64,000 nucleotides of DNA, from positions 4,154,001-4,218,000 of the forward strand of contig NZ_CP014304.1 of NCBI RefSeq assembly GCF_001562275.1, in the 5' to 3' direction. A model generated the notes under the pieces. The model did not search any database and had not been told where the DNA came from. It was given only the letters and a program-made list of their open reading frames with translations. Position 1 is the stretch's first letter. Every line of letters begins with the position of its first letter. Positions 25,939 to 38,183 of this stretch are shown piece by piece. The translations under genes were made by a program, and so were the position numbers. Source of the DNA: Hymenobacter sp. PAMC 26628 (GTDB lineage: Bacteria; Bacteroidota; Bacteroidia; Cytophagales; Hymenobacteraceae).

Positions 25939-26568
25939 ATGAGCGCGGCCGCCTGGCCGGCCCGCGGGGCCGGCGAAGCCGCCCTGCCACACCTCACCGT
26001 GAGCCGCACCACCCGCGCCGCGCCCACCGAAGAGGAGTTAATTGCCGGCTGCCTCGAAGGCCGCCAACTGGCTCAAAAGCAGCTTTATGACAAGTACGCG
26101 GCCCGCATGATGGCCGTGTGCCTGCGCTATGCCCAAACCACGTTCGAAGCCGAGGACGTGCTCCAGGAAGGCTTCCTGACCGTGTTCCGGACGCTGGGCA
26201 GCTTCCGGCGCAAGTGCCCACTTGAATTCTGGATTCGGCGGGTGATGGTGAACGCTGCCCTGCGCCAGCACCGCCGCAACGCCCCGCTGGTGGCGGTGAG
26301 CGACGCCGAGTACCCGGCTGCGCTGGCCAGCCCCGAGTTTACGCTCAGCAACTACAGCTTCCAGGAGCTGCTGGGGCTGGTGCAGGAGCTGGCCCCGCGC
26401 TACCGCATGGTGTTCAACCTCTACGCCATCGAGGGCTACAACCACCGCGAAATCGGCGAGCTGATGGGCATCAGCGAGGGCACCAGCAAGTCGCAGTACT
26501 CACGGGCCCGCGCCATTCTGCAAGCCAAGCTGGAGCGCCTGGGTGCCCCGCCCCGCCACGATTCTTAA
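25939..26568 (+). CDS. ECF RNA polymerase sigma factor
   Basis: A 209-aa sigma-70 family factor. Region 2 includes YDKYAARMMAVCLRYAQTTFEAEDVLQEGFLTVFR and FWIRRVMVNAALRQHRR. Region 4 is YNHREIGELMGISEGTSKSQYSRARAILQ. The ATG at 25939 is used; the first ~30 residues are low complexity, so a later start is possible. The next gene, 24 bp downstream, encodes a protein with a short cytosolic N-terminus and one membrane helix, a layout suggesting it regulates this sigma factor. Confidence 0.9.
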   Translation: MSAAAWPARGAGEAALPHLTVSRTTRAAPTEEELIAGCLEGRQLAQKQLYDKYAARMMAVCLRYAQTTFEAEDVLQEGFLTVFRTLGSFRRKCPLEFWIRRVMVNAALRQHRRNAPLVAVSDAEYPAALASPEFTLSNYSFQELLGLVQELAPRYRMVFNLYAIEGYNHREIGELMGISEGTSKSQYSRARAILQAKLERLGAPPRHDS

Positions 26569-26592
26569 CGATTATTTAACTACTCATTCTTT

Positions 26593-28272
26593 ATGGCCTT
26601 TACCGATTCCTCTAGCCCGGCCGGCCACGACGCCGACCGGCCCCAGGGCAGCCTGGAAGACTTGTTCCGCCACCACCTGGCCCATGCCGAGGCGCCCCCG
26701 CGCCCGGTACTATGGAAGCAAATTGACACCGCGCTGCTCGTACGCCAGAACGAAACGTACCGCCGCCGCCTCGCCGCCACCCGCTGGGTAGCGGCCGCCA
26801 GCCTGCTGCTGGCCTCGCTGGCCGGCGGGGCAAGCTGGTGGGCCCACCAGGCCCCCCCGGGGGGGCCCGTGGCCGCTGCCACGCCCAGCTCACCCGCTAG
26901 CCGCAGCACCGCCGAGTGGGCTGCTGGGGCCCCGAGGGCGGGCCAAGCCCATGACGCCGCCTTGGCTGGTGTCGGCACTACCGATGCCAAAACCGTGGCG
27001 AACCAGCTAGCGGCTGGCTCGCCAGTAGGCACGCCGCAACCGACCGCGACCAGCCGCGCCGGTTACGTTACTTACGGCGACGCTGCCAGTGGCCGCGGCG
27101 CCGGCTACGCGGCGCCTGGGGCCCCGGCGGCAGGTACCGGACTGGCTGGAACGCGGGCTAACGCTCAAGTGCTAGCCCGCACGGGCGGCGACCAGGGCGC
27201 GGGTTTTGGGGCACAGGCAGCGGCGGGCGAGGCGGCTTTTGCCAGCTCAACCACCGGCCAGCGCGGCGAAACCTACCGCACGGCCCTGAACACCTACGAT
27301 GCGGCGGGCACCGGAATGAATGCCCAGGGCCCTGGCTACGCAGCAGCGGCTGCCACTGCGCAATTTGCAGCGGGGTGGGATGCCCTGGCCCAACGGCCGG
27401 CAGCGCTGGCGAAGAATTCAGCTGCGTCAGCTTTGCCGGTCCACCTGGCGGCGGTGGCCGTAGTGCCCAACGTGGCCACCGCACCCCTAAAGCGCTGGCA
27501 GTTTGGGGTCAGCGTGGCATCGGGCGTGTTTTCCCCCAACGCCGATTTCTCACAGGCGGGCGGCGCGCCGGCGCCCACAACGGCCAGCATTCCCTACTCG
27601 GTGGCGGCCACCACCAACGCAGTAGCCCTCAACAACCGCTCGGCGGCCGAGTACCGCCAGTACCTGCACGGCGGGCTCGACCAGCGCGTGGCCGTGCGGG
27701 CCACCCGCCTGCTGGGCGGCCGCTGGGCCTTGCGCACCGGCGTAGAGTTGGGCCAGCACGAAGCCCAGTCGGCCACCAGCACCCGCTTCGTGGGCGAGCA
27801 ACTGCCGACTTACTACGCTTACAACAACGCTGCTGCCCTGGCCATGATGGCCCCCGAGCCGACGCTGCGCACCACCTCGTTTCGCTACCGCACCGTGGGC
27901 GTACCCGTGGCGGTGCACTACGCCAACCCCGCCAAGCGTGGGTGGAGCGGCTACGGCCACCTCGGCGCCGTGGTGGGGGCCCTACTGAGCGTGCGCTCGG
28001 AAGTGGCCGGCGAGCCCGACGCCACCAAAGACTACCCACTGGCGGCGGCCGGCTCGCCCTACCGGCGGCTGCTCACCACCCTGCGCGGCGGCGGCGGCGT
28101 GCAGTACCGCGCCGCGGCGGGCCGCTGGACCATCTCGGCGGGCCCCACGGCCGAGATTGGCGTGCTCTCGCTCAACGCCCAGCCAGTGCAGGATTTTGTG
28201 AACCAGCGCCGCCCCTACAGTGTGGGCCTGGAAGCCGCCGTCGATTTCGGGGGCGCTGTGAAAACGCCGTAG
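26593..28272 (+). CDS. Membrane-anchored, barrel-like protein partnered with an ECF sigma
   Basis: A 559-aa protein in three parts. Residues 1-63 are cytosolic with LEDLFRHHLAHAEAPPRPVLWKQID, a pattern seen at the N-terminus of Bacteroidota proteins encoded after ECF sigma factors. A single hydrophobic helix lies at about 65-85. A long Ala/Gly/Thr-rich linker follows (about 90-300), and a C-terminal part resembles a PorT-type outer-membrane beta-barrel (RLLGGRWALRTGVELGQHE, GWSGYGHLGAVVG, VGLEAAVDFGG ending). It may be an anti-sigma factor with an unusual sensor domain; the sigma link rests on the 24-bp spacing. Confidence 0.7.
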   Translation: MAFTDSSSPAGHDADRPQGSLEDLFRHHLAHAEAPPRPVLWKQIDTALLVRQNETYRRRLAATRWVAAASLLLASLAGGASWWAHQAPPGGPVAAATPSSPASRSTAEWAAGAPRAGQAHDAALAGVGTTDAKTVANQLAAGSPVGTPQPTATSRAGYVTYGDAASGRGAGYAAPGAPAAGTGLAGTRANAQVLARTGGDQGAGFGAQAAAGEAAFASSTTGQRGETYRTALNTYDAAGTGMNAQGPGYAAAAATAQFAAGWDALAQRPAALAKNSAASALPVHLAAVAVVPNVATAPLKRWQFGVSVASGVFSPNADFSQAGGAPAPTTASIPYSVAATTNAVALNNRSAAEYRQYLHGGLDQRVAVRATRLLGGRWALRTGVELGQHEAQSATSTRFVGEQLPTYYAYNNAAALAMMAPEPTLRTTSFRYRTVGVPVAVHYANPAKRGWSGYGHLGAVVGALLSVRSEVAGEPDATKDYPLAAAGSPYRRLLTTLRGGGGVQYRAAAGRWTISAGPTAEIGVLSLNAQPVQDFVNQRRPYSVGLEAAVDFGGAVKTP

Positions 28273-28343
28273 CCGCTCGGGGCCCTAGGGCCAATCCATT
28301 CGGCACAAGTGGTTTCTTCCACCATCGCAGCGCGGGACGTTCT

Positions 28344-28709
28344 ATGGTTCAACTTCGACTCTTTTGGCTGGCTGCCCTCGGCAGCTTGCCCCTCTTGGCC
28401 TTCCAGTGCAGCCACGCGGCCAGCGAGCCGGGGCCCCAATGCCGCGCCAACATCCAGACCAAAATTGCGGAATTGCAGGCGTTGCCCAAGGGTAACCCCG
28501 CCTACGAAGTGTGGCAGTACACGTTCCGCGACCAGAAAGTGTACTTGGTCACAGCCTCGTGCTGCGACCAGTACGAAACGCTGTACGATGCGTGCCTGAA
28601 CGTGCTGTGCGCCCCCAGCGGCGGCCTCTCGGGCCAGGGCGACGGCCGCTGCCCAGAATTCTACCGGCTCTCAACCGACCGGCAACTTGTCTGGCGCGAC
28701 CCGCGCTGA
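28344..28709 (+). CDS. Small secreted or lipid-anchored protein, function unknown
   Basis: A 121-aa protein with a hydrophobic N-terminus ending in LLAFQC, an imperfect lipobox often seen in Bacteroidota secreted proteins. The mature part has paired cysteines (ASCCDQY, DACLNVLCAP, GRCPEF) and Trp/Tyr-rich strands (YEVWQYTFRDQKVYLV). I do not recognise a named family. It follows the anchored barrel gene by 71 bp on the same strand and precedes uvrB. Only the ATG at 28344 yields a signal peptide. Confidence 0.65.
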   Translation: MVQLRLFWLAALGSLPLLAFQCSHAASEPGPQCRANIQTKIAELQALPKGNPAYEVWQYTFRDQKVYLVTASCCDQYETLYDACLNVLCAPSGGLSGQGDGRCPEFYRLSTDRQLVWRDPR

Positions 28710-28736
28710 ACGGGGGCCCCGGGTGGCGGCGCGGCC

Positions 28737-28744
28737 TATTTTTG
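28737..28744 (+). promoter_or_regulatory. Predicted uvrB -7 box (TATTTTTG)
   Basis: TAnnTTTG match 75 bp before the uvrB start, followed by TTAAAG. There is no clear -33 partner and no visible LexA-type palindrome. Confidence 0.4.
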
Positions 28745-28818
28745 TTAAAGGCGCAGAAACCCAAGCCCCTGGTTTGGGGTTGGGTAGGTTGGCCTTTTTC
28801 CGCCGCTTTCCCTTCCGC

Positions 28819-30861
<2,043 letters not shown>

Positions 30862-31282
30862 TTTTTTGTTAAACAAATCGAGGCCCGGGGCCCTTGCTGC
30901 GCGCAGGGGCTTCGGGCTTTTTTGCGTATTCAGCAGGGAAGCAATTGGCGGCTTGGGGCCCCAAATCCACCCGGCCAAATATTATTTCTCTTGTTTATCA
31001 ACAAGTTGCTTTAATCTTAATCAATTGCTCACCATTGATTAGCACAAATTAGCGCTACGGAAAGCAGAGAGTAGGCCGGGCCCCGCGGATGGCCGGCGAT
31101 AAAGCACCCCGCTGGCCGCTGCTGGGGCTCGGGCAGTGGCCAGCGGCGAAACATCCGACCAAAAAATGTGGAGCCGCTGGCCATAGTTCGCGCAAAAAAT
31201 TCTCCTTATTTTTTTATCTTCCACTTGCCATCGTTTCTTGTGCCCTTTACCAGACATTTTCACTCACCAAACCAACCAAAAG
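30862..31282. other. Intergenic leader region before susC
   Basis: Holds a weak GC-rich hairpin with T-run after uvrB (about 30884-30922), then an AT-rich stretch. Two perfect inverted repeats are present: TAATCAAT-N8-ATTGATTA at 31018-31041, and an 11-bp pair TGGCCAGCGGC / GCCGCTGGCCA at 31137-31147 and 31173-31183. No TAnnTTTG box was found close to susC. Confidence 0.5.
31018..31041. promoter_or_regulatory. Operator-like inverted repeat upstream of susC
   Basis: Perfect 8-bp arms with an 8-bp spacer, a size that fits a dimeric regulator site; it could also be chance in AT-rich DNA. Confidence 0.3.
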
Positions 31283-34200
31283 ATGAAGCAAATTTTATTG
31301 TTGTTTGTCCTGCTCCTCGGCGGCCTGTTGCAGCAGGCCCAGGCGCAGAACCGAACCGTTTCGGGGAAAATAACCGACCGGGCTACTAGCCAAGGACTGC
31401 CCGGGGTAACGGTGATTGTGAAGGGGCGGCCGACCATTGGCACCACGAGTAACGCGGAAGGCACTTTCGTACTGAACGACGTGCCGGCCGATGCGTCTGC
31501 CCTAGTATTCAGCTTTGTGGGCTACGCCACGCAGGAGCAGCCCATTACCGGGGGGTCACTAAACGTGGCGCTGGCCACCGACGCCAAGCAGCTGAGCGAG
31601 GTGGTGGTGACGGCCCTGGGCCTCCAGGCCAACCGTGACCAACTGGGCACGGCCCAGGCCACGGTGCAGGGCACGGCCCTGGTGAGCTCAGGCGAAACCA
31701 GCGTCGTGACCGGTATTTCGGGCAAAACGCCGGGCGTGCTCATCACCCGCTCGTCGGGCGACCCGGGCGCCAGCGCCAACATTCAGATTCGGGGCGCGGC
31801 CACCATCACGGGCAACTTGCAGCCGCTGATTGTGGTGGACGGCATTCCGATTTCCAACTCGTCGATTGGCAACGACGGCATTGCTTCCAGTAACGGCGGT
31901 GCCAGCTCGAACCAAACCGACGGCGTAGTACAGGCCTCGCGCCTCAACGACATCAACCCTGACGACATCGCCTCGATGGAAGTGCTGAAAGGCGCCGCCG
32001 CCGCCGCGCTGTGGGGCACCCGGGCCGCCAACGGCGTAATCGTTATTACCACCAAAAAGGGCAAGCTGGGTGACCGGATGCACATTGCCGTGCGCTCGGC
32101 TTATAGCTTCGACCGCATTAATAAGACGCCCGCCTTGCAGCTCAACTACGGCCAGGGAGCCGGCGGCCGATATGCTTTCGGCAGCCGCACCAACTGGGGC
32201 GACGAAATCAGCACCCGTACTGGCGGAGCAGATACCCAAATTACTGACCCAACGGCGGCCGGCTATCGCGGCTTCGTGACTTTCCCCGACGGCTCGACGC
32301 AATACGCTATTGCCAATGGCACAGCGGCCAACCCCCACGGCGGCCGAAACAGCCAGCAGACGTATGACCACGGCCGCGACATTTTTGGCACGGGCTACTA
32401 CCACGACAACTCAGTGGAATTTAGCGGCGGCGACGAAAAATCGACCTACTTCCTAAGTGCTGGCAATACCTATACCAAGGGCATTGTGTACAATAACAGC
32501 GACAACAACCGGACGACTATTCGGGCCAACGTGACGCGCAACTTGTCGGACAAATTCAGCTCGGCCGTAAACCTGACTTACGCCCGTACCTATTCCGACC
32601 GGATTCAGCAGGGTTCCAACGTCAGCGGCATCTTCTTGGGCGGCTTGCGCACCCCGGCTGACTACAATAACAGCCAATACTACGGTGACTACACCAATGC
32701 CGCTGGGGCCACTACTACTAACCGCCAGGTAAGCTTCCGCAACCCACTGGGGGCCGCTAACCCTGGCTACGACAATCCTAACTGGACCATCAACCGTGTA
32801 ACGAACAACTCGCTGGTGAACCGCTTAGTAGGTTCGGCCGAGCTTAATTACCATCCCACTGAGTGGTTGAGCTTCCTCAACCGCACGGGCGTGGACACCT
32901 ACAACGACCGGCGCGAGGCTTTCTTTCCCCGGCAATCGGCGGCTAACCTGACCGGCGCGCTGACGGAAGAAAATATCACTGAAACGCAGGTAAACAACGA
33001 TTTCATCGTGCGGGCCAACCACAATTTCAGCGAGAATTTCTCGATTTCGGCGATTGTGGGCAACAACCTGAACGAGCGGCGGGCCGACCAGGTTGGTGCT
33101 TCGGCCACCAACATCGTGAACGTACTCTCGCCTCCCCAGCTCAACAACTCGCCGGCTACGGCTCGCACGCCCTACAACCTAAAAACGGTGCTGCGCACGG
33201 CAGCCGTGTACGGCGAAGTGGACGTGGCCCTGTTGAACCAGTTCTTCCTGACGGGTACGTTGCGCGGCGAAGCCGCTTCTACCTTCGGCACCGCCACTGC
33301 TAACACGTTTTACTTCCCGTCGGGCACATTCGCCTGGCAGTTCACCAAAGTGGGGGCCCTAGCCGACAAGCAGGGTCTGACCTTTGGCAAATTGCGGGTG
33401 GCTTACGGCCAGGTGGGCGTGCAGCCGGGCCTGTACCAGACCCAGACGTACTACATACCCGCCAGCGGTTCGCTGGTGGACGGCTACGGCCCCGCACTGG
33501 ACGTAGCGGCTTACGGCGGTGGCTATATCCGCAGCACTACTCAGGGCAACAACTTCCTGAAACCCGAGCGCAAGCAGGAGGTAGAAACCGGACTTGACCT
33601 GCGCTTTCTCAAAGACCGCATCAGCTTCAGCGCCACGTACTACAACAACAAGACAACTGATGCTATTCTGGCTATTCCGAAGCCTTACACAACGGGTTTT
33701 GCGTCGCAGTACCAGAATGCGGCCACCATTACTAACAAGGGTATTGAGCTTCAGTTGGACGGGGCTATCGTCAAAACCCAGGATTTTGGTTTTAACCTGA
33801 ACGCTAACTTTTCGCAGAACAAAAACAATGTGGCCAACTTGGCCGGCGTAACTTCGGTGTTTCTCAACGGCTTCAGCGGCAACTCCGTTAACTCCTCGGC
33901 TATTCAGGGCCGCCAGTTGGGCGTGCTGTACGGCTCACGCTTCCAGCGCGCCACCGATGGTACCAATGCACTGGTACTCGATGCCCAAGGCTTTGCGCAA
34001 CTCGATCCGGCCAACGGCGTGGTGGGCGACCCCAACCCGCAGTGGCGCGGTGGCCTCGGTGCCACCATTCGCTACAAAGGCTTGTCGCTGTACGCTCTCG
34101 TTGATCACGTGCACGCCTTTGACGTGTGGAACGGTACCCGCGGCATCCTGAACTACTTCGGCACTTCGGCCATTACCGGCACGAAAACTACGCTGAGCGC

Positions 34201-34660
34201 CGCTGACGCCGCCAACACCAAAACCTATGGCGGTGGCACAGTAGCTTCCAAAGTGGGCCAGAACTCGGCTTACGTGCTTAATGCCGACGGCAGCGTTACT
34301 TTCCGCGGCACCGTGGGCAACTACGGCGGGGGCCCGGTGGCTCTAGACGAGGATTGGTATTCGAGCGGGGCCGGCAGCGGCTTCACTGGGGCCGGCGAAC
34401 AGTACGTGGAGCACGTGAACACAACCCGCCTGCGCGAAGTCACGCTCTCTTACTCGCTCAACGGCCAGGGCTTCCGCGACGCCACCAAGCTGCAATCCAT
34501 CGATTTCAGCCTGACTGGCCGCAACCTTTACTTGTGGACAAACTATTCGGGCGTGGACCCAGAAACTAACCTGACGGGGGTATCGAACGGCCGCGGCCTG
34601 GACTACTTCAACAACCCGAGCACCCGCTCGGTCTTGTTTTCCGTCCGCCTCACGTACTAA
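31283..34660 (+). CDS. SusC/RagA-type TonB-linked outer-membrane protein
   Basis: A 1125-aa outer-membrane importer that works with the SusD lipoprotein encoded next. Signal peptide 1-22 ending AQA; CarboxypepD_reg-like domain (VSGKITDRATSQGLPGVTVIVKG); TonB box region (LSEVVVTALG); plug domain (RGAATITGNLQPLIVVDGIPI, MEVLKGAAAAALWGTRAANGVI); then the barrel ending in SVRLTY with a terminal aromatic. The substrate cannot be read from the sequence, and no glycoside hydrolase or peptidase lies nearby. Confidence 0.93.
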   Translation: MKQILLLFVLLLGGLLQQAQAQNRTVSGKITDRATSQGLPGVTVIVKGRPTIGTTSNAEGTFVLNDVPADASALVFSFVGYATQEQPITGGSLNVALATDAKQLSEVVVTALGLQANRDQLGTAQATVQGTALVSSGETSVVTGISGKTPGVLITRSSGDPGASANIQIRGAATITGNLQPLIVVDGIPISNSSIGNDGIASSNGGASSNQTDGVVQASRLNDINPDDIASMEVLKGAAAAALWGTRAANGVIVITTKKGKLGDRMHIAVRSAYSFDRINKTPALQLNYGQGAGGRYAFGSRTNWGDEISTRTGGADTQITDPTAAGYRGFVTFPDGSTQYAIANGTAANPHGGRNSQQTYDHGRDIFGTGYYHDNSVEFSGGDEKSTYFLSAGNTYTKGIVYNNSDNNRTTIRANVTRNLSDKFSSAVNLTYARTYSDRIQQGSNVSGIFLGGLRTPADYNNSQYYGDYTNAAGATTTNRQVSFRNPLGAANPGYDNPNWTINRVTNNSLVNRLVGSAELNYHPTEWLSFLNRTGVDTYNDRREAFFPRQSAANLTGALTEENITETQVNNDFIVRANHNFSENFSISAIVGNNLNERRADQVGASATNIVNVLSPPQLNNSPATARTPYNLKTVLRTAAVYGEVDVALLNQFFLTGTLRGEAASTFGTATANTFYFPSGTFAWQFTKVGALADKQGLTFGKLRVAYGQVGVQPGLYQTQTYYIPASGSLVDGYGPALDVAAYGGGYIRSTTQGNNFLKPERKQEVETGLDLRFLKDRISFSATYYNNKTTDAILAIPKPYTTGFASQYQNAATITNKGIELQLDGAIVKTQDFGFNLNANFSQNKNNVANLAGVTSVFLNGFSGNSVNSSAIQGRQLGVLYGSRFQRATDGTNALVLDAQGFAQLDPANGVVGDPNPQWRGGLGATIRYKGLSLYALVDHVHAFDVWNGTRGILNYFGTSAITGTKTTLSAADAANTKTYGGGTVASKVGQNSAYVLNADGSVTFRGTVGNYGGGPVALDEDWYSSGAGSGFTGAGEQYVEHVNTTRLREVTLSYSLNGQGFRDATKLQSIDFSLTGRNLYLWTNYSGVDPETNLTGVSNGRGLDYFNNPSTRSVLFSVRLTY

Positions 34661-34704
34661 CCTCCAGCTTACTTTATTCGCAGACGTTACACGTCGCTGC
34701 TTAT

Positions 34705-36177
34705 ATGAAAAAACAATTAAGATTCCTTGTGCCCGGGCTTTTGGCCGCAACCGCACTGGCGGGTTGCGAGAAATTCACGACCGGCTACGACATCAGTCCA
34801 AACTTACCCCTAGCGGCTTCTACTCCGCTGCTGCTAACTTCAGTAGAGGTGGCCACGGGCTTGCAGGAAGAGGCAAACGCGGCCCGTCTGTCAAGCATCT
34901 GGACCCAGCAGTTCACCGGGGTGGCGCGTCAAGCTGCTGGCCTGAATGTGTACCAGACCCTAGCTTCCGACTACGACAGTGATTGGGCCAACTACTACTT
35001 GTACGTAACCAACAATGCCCGCCTAGCTGAAGCCAGCGCTGACGTTGACAAAAATCCCCTAGTAAAAGGCATTGTCCAGACCCTGGAGGGTTTGTCTATC
35101 GGCCAAGCCACTGCTTTATGGGGAGATGTTCCGTATTCGGAAGCTTTTACCCCGTTGACTATTCCCCAGCCTAAGTTCGATGCGCAGAAGGACGTGTACA
35201 CCAGTGTGCAAACCTTGCTGACAGATGCCGCCGCTAATTTGGCGAAGCCCGGCATCAGTCCGGGAGCGGCCGATATTTTCTTTGGTGGCACAAGCGCGTA
35301 CTGGTTAGGTGCAGCCAATACATTGCGTGCCCGCTATTATCTGCACACCAAAGATTATACCAACGCTGCTAAATACGCAGCCTTGGGCGTGGCACGCCCA
35401 GGCGGCACACCGGCCACGAACACCGAGTTGATTATCGCTCACCCAGGTACAGCGGTCCACGTTGACATGAACCTAATCTATTCCTTTCTTGATCAGGACC
35501 GTTCCGGCGACATTACTGCTGATGCCGCCTTTGCAACCAAACTGCTGGCAACTGGCCACACCAACACTAAAACCAACGAAACTGGCCGACTCAATTATTT
35601 CTATACTAAGACGTTCGTCAACGGTGTTCAGAAAGGATATGCCACTATCGATTACGAGCCTAACATCTACAACGGTGCTTTTACCCCTGGCAGTTCTTAC
35701 CCTATCGTCACCTATGTCGAAACGCAGCTGATTTTGGCTGAGGCACAGCTTCGACTTGGTAATTTCACTGCGGCTCTGGCGGCCTTAAATGCCGTGCGCG
35801 CTTATCATGCTGGTAGCACCAGCCTCTACGCTGCTAGAGGCACGGCGCAGTACGACGCTTATACAGCGGCCGATTTTGCCGCCGGTGGCATCGCGGTATA
35901 CGGCACGGCCAACGCCAATGAGGCCCTGTTGAAGGAAATTCTGACGGAAAAGTATCTGAGCATGATTGGCCAGATTGAGCCCTTCAACGACCAGCGCCGC
36001 GCTCGGCCGCTAGCCGGCGGCAGCGTGCTGGCACAAAGCGTGGTGGGCGTGACGCCCAAGAAGGGCGCTGTGCTCCCCCAGCGCTTCCTCTACCCGCAAA
36101 GCGAAATAACGACCAACTCCAACACGCCCGCTCAGACCAATGCGGACTTGTTCACGCCCACCAGCGTGAACCAGTAG
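34705..36177 (+). CDS. SusD/RagB-family nutrient-binding lipoprotein
   Basis: A 490-aa surface lipoprotein that caps the SusC channel. The signal peptide ends in the lipobox LAGC (C21). It belongs to the SusD-like subgroup with TPR-like helices: YYLYVTNNARLAEA, GIVQTLEGLSIGQATALWGDVPYSEAF, ANTLRARYYLHTKDYTNAA, QLILAEAQLRLGN and ILTEKYLSMIGQIEPFNDQRR. It starts 45 bp after susC and ends before a strong terminator, so the pair is one unit. Confidence 0.93.
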   Translation: MKKQLRFLVPGLLAATALAGCEKFTTGYDISPNLPLAASTPLLLTSVEVATGLQEEANAARLSSIWTQQFTGVARQAAGLNVYQTLASDYDSDWANYYLYVTNNARLAEASADVDKNPLVKGIVQTLEGLSIGQATALWGDVPYSEAFTPLTIPQPKFDAQKDVYTSVQTLLTDAAANLAKPGISPGAADIFFGGTSAYWLGAANTLRARYYLHTKDYTNAAKYAALGVARPGGTPATNTELIIAHPGTAVHVDMNLIYSFLDQDRSGDITADAAFATKLLATGHTNTKTNETGRLNYFYTKTFVNGVQKGYATIDYEPNIYNGAFTPGSSYPIVTYVETQLILAEAQLRLGNFTAALAALNAVRAYHAGSTSLYAARGTAQYDAYTAADFAAGGIAVYGTANANEALLKEILTEKYLSMIGQIEPFNDQRRARPLAGGSVLAQSVVGVTPKKGAVLPQRFLYPQSEITTNSNTPAQTNADLFTPTSVNQ

Positions 36178-36204
36178 TAACTAACTACTGTAGTTGGCCA
36201 TTTT

Positions 36205-36236
36205 AAGGGCCCCGCACCGCTTGGTGCGGGGCCCTT
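36205..36236 (+). terminator. susD terminator
   Basis: AAGGGCCCCGCACC pairs with GGTGCGGGGCCCTT around GCTT, followed by a T-run. Confidence 0.9.
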
Positions 36237-36294
36237 TTTGTGCATTGGCCAGTCTGTTCCACCGTTCTTTGGGTCCCACTTGCCCCGCCCGCCC

Positions 36295-36980
<686 letters not shown>

Positions 36981-37059
36981 TGTAAGCTTCCCCTGTAAGT
37001 AGGCCAGTGTAAACTAGTAGGATAAATCTAGTATCTTGTCGGGTAAAATGACCTGACAA

Positions 37060-37527
37060 ATGGCGAAGTATTATGTCTTAGCGCTGAGGGCCGAAGAACA
37101 GGCCTCGCTAACGGAACTCGTGCAGCAGCGGCGCGTGGCCAGCGCCCGGCTTGTGCGGGCTCAGTGCCTGTTGGCCGTAGCTACAAACGGCTTGAACTGG
37201 AGCGACACCCAGACTAGCCAAGCCTACGGCGTGAGTACGCGCACCCTGGAGCGCCTGCGCCAACGCGCCTGCGAGGCGGGCGTGGAGGCCGCCCTGCTGG
37301 GGCAGCCCCGCCAGCAGTGGCCGGCCAGTAAGTACACCGGGGAGGTGGAGGCGCACCTGGCCGCGGCGGCCTGCTCCACCCCGCCCGAAGGGTACGCCCA
37401 CTGGACATTGCGCTTGTTGGCCGCTCACCTGGTCACGCTGCAGGTGCTGCCCGAGGCCAGCCCGGCGATGGTGGGGCGGGTACTAAAAAAAATGCGTTAC
37501 AGCCCTGGAAGCGACAGATGTGGGTGA
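37060..37527 (+). CDS. IS630-family transposase, N-terminal frame (OrfA)
   Basis: A 155-aa frame with the helix-turn-helix DNA-binding part: RLVRAQCLLAVATNG, SDTQTSQAYGVSTRTLERLRQR. It ends shortly after a run of eight A residues (37485-37492). Re-reading one A shifts translation to -1, joining it to the catalytic frame and restoring the usual sequence LKKNALQPWKRQMW. So the two frames most likely make one full-length transposase by programmed frameshifting. Confidence 0.85.
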   Translation: MAKYYVLALRAEEQASLTELVQQRRVASARLVRAQCLLAVATNGLNWSDTQTSQAYGVSTRTLERLRQRACEAGVEAALLGQPRQQWPASKYTGEVEAHLAAAACSTPPEGYAHWTLRLLAAHLVTLQVLPEASPAMVGRVLKKMRYSPGSDRCG

Positions 37528-38183
37528 TTCCACCCGCTCAGAACGCGGCCTTCGTCTGCGCCATGGAACGGGTGCTTGACGTCTACCAACGCCCGTACGA
37601 CCCAGCCCAGCCAGTCGTGTGCCTGGATGAGTCGCCCAAGCAATTACTACGCGAAAGCCGCGTGCCACTCCCGCTGCCCGATGGCAGCACCCGCTACGAC
37701 TGCGAGTACCACCGCCAGGGCGTGGCCCAGGTGTATATGCTGCACGAGCCGCTGGCCGGTCGCCGCCGGGTGCAGGTCGAAGACCGCCATGACCGACTCA
37801 CGTTTGCCCGGGCGGTAGCCCGCCTGCTGGAGGAGGACTACGCCCAAGCGACGCGCGTGACGCTGGTGCTCGACAATTTGTCGGCGCACCAGCCCGCCGC
37901 TTTTTACGAGATTTTTGACCCGGTACGGGCGCACGCCCTGTTGCAGCGCGTGGAATTTGTGTTCACCCCCAAGCATGGCTCGTGGCTCAACATGGCTGAA
38001 ATCGAGTTTGCCGCCCTGCTCACCCACGGCCTGCCGCAGCGCGTGCCCGACCGGCCGACGCTGGAAGCGCACTGCTACGCTTGGCAACTAGCGCGCAACC
38101 AACTGGGGGCACCCACCAACTGGCAGTTTACAACCGAGAAGGCCCGCATCAAACTCAAACGGTTGTACCCGACAACCGGCTAG
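37518..38183 (+). CDS. IS630-family transposase, catalytic frame (OrfB)
   Basis: A 221-aa DDE domain: VVCLDESPKQ (first Asp), VTLVLDNLSAHQPAAFYE (second Asp), and FVFTPKHGSWLNMAEIEFAAL (final Glu). These are the IS630/Tc1-mariner catalytic signatures. It is in the -1 frame relative to OrfA and overlaps it by 10 bp; an internal ATG exists at 37518, but the active protein is expected to be the fusion. Confidence 0.88.
   Translation: MWVIPPAQNAAFVCAMERVLDVYQRPYDPAQPVVCLDESPKQLLRESRVPLPLPDGSTRYDCEYHRQGVAQVYMLHEPLAGRRRVQVEDRHDRLTFARAVARLLEEDYAQATRVTLVLDNLSAHQPAAFYEIFDPVRAHALLQRVEFVFTPKHGSWLNMAEIEFAALLTHGLPQRVPDRPTLEAHCYAWQLARNQLGAPTNWQFTTEKARIKLKRLYPTTG

Noticed and set aside
27375-28343. Long N-terminal extension of the small secreted protein
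   Set aside because: It overlaps the anchored barrel gene in another frame; only the part from the ATG at 28344 has a signal peptide and sensible composition.
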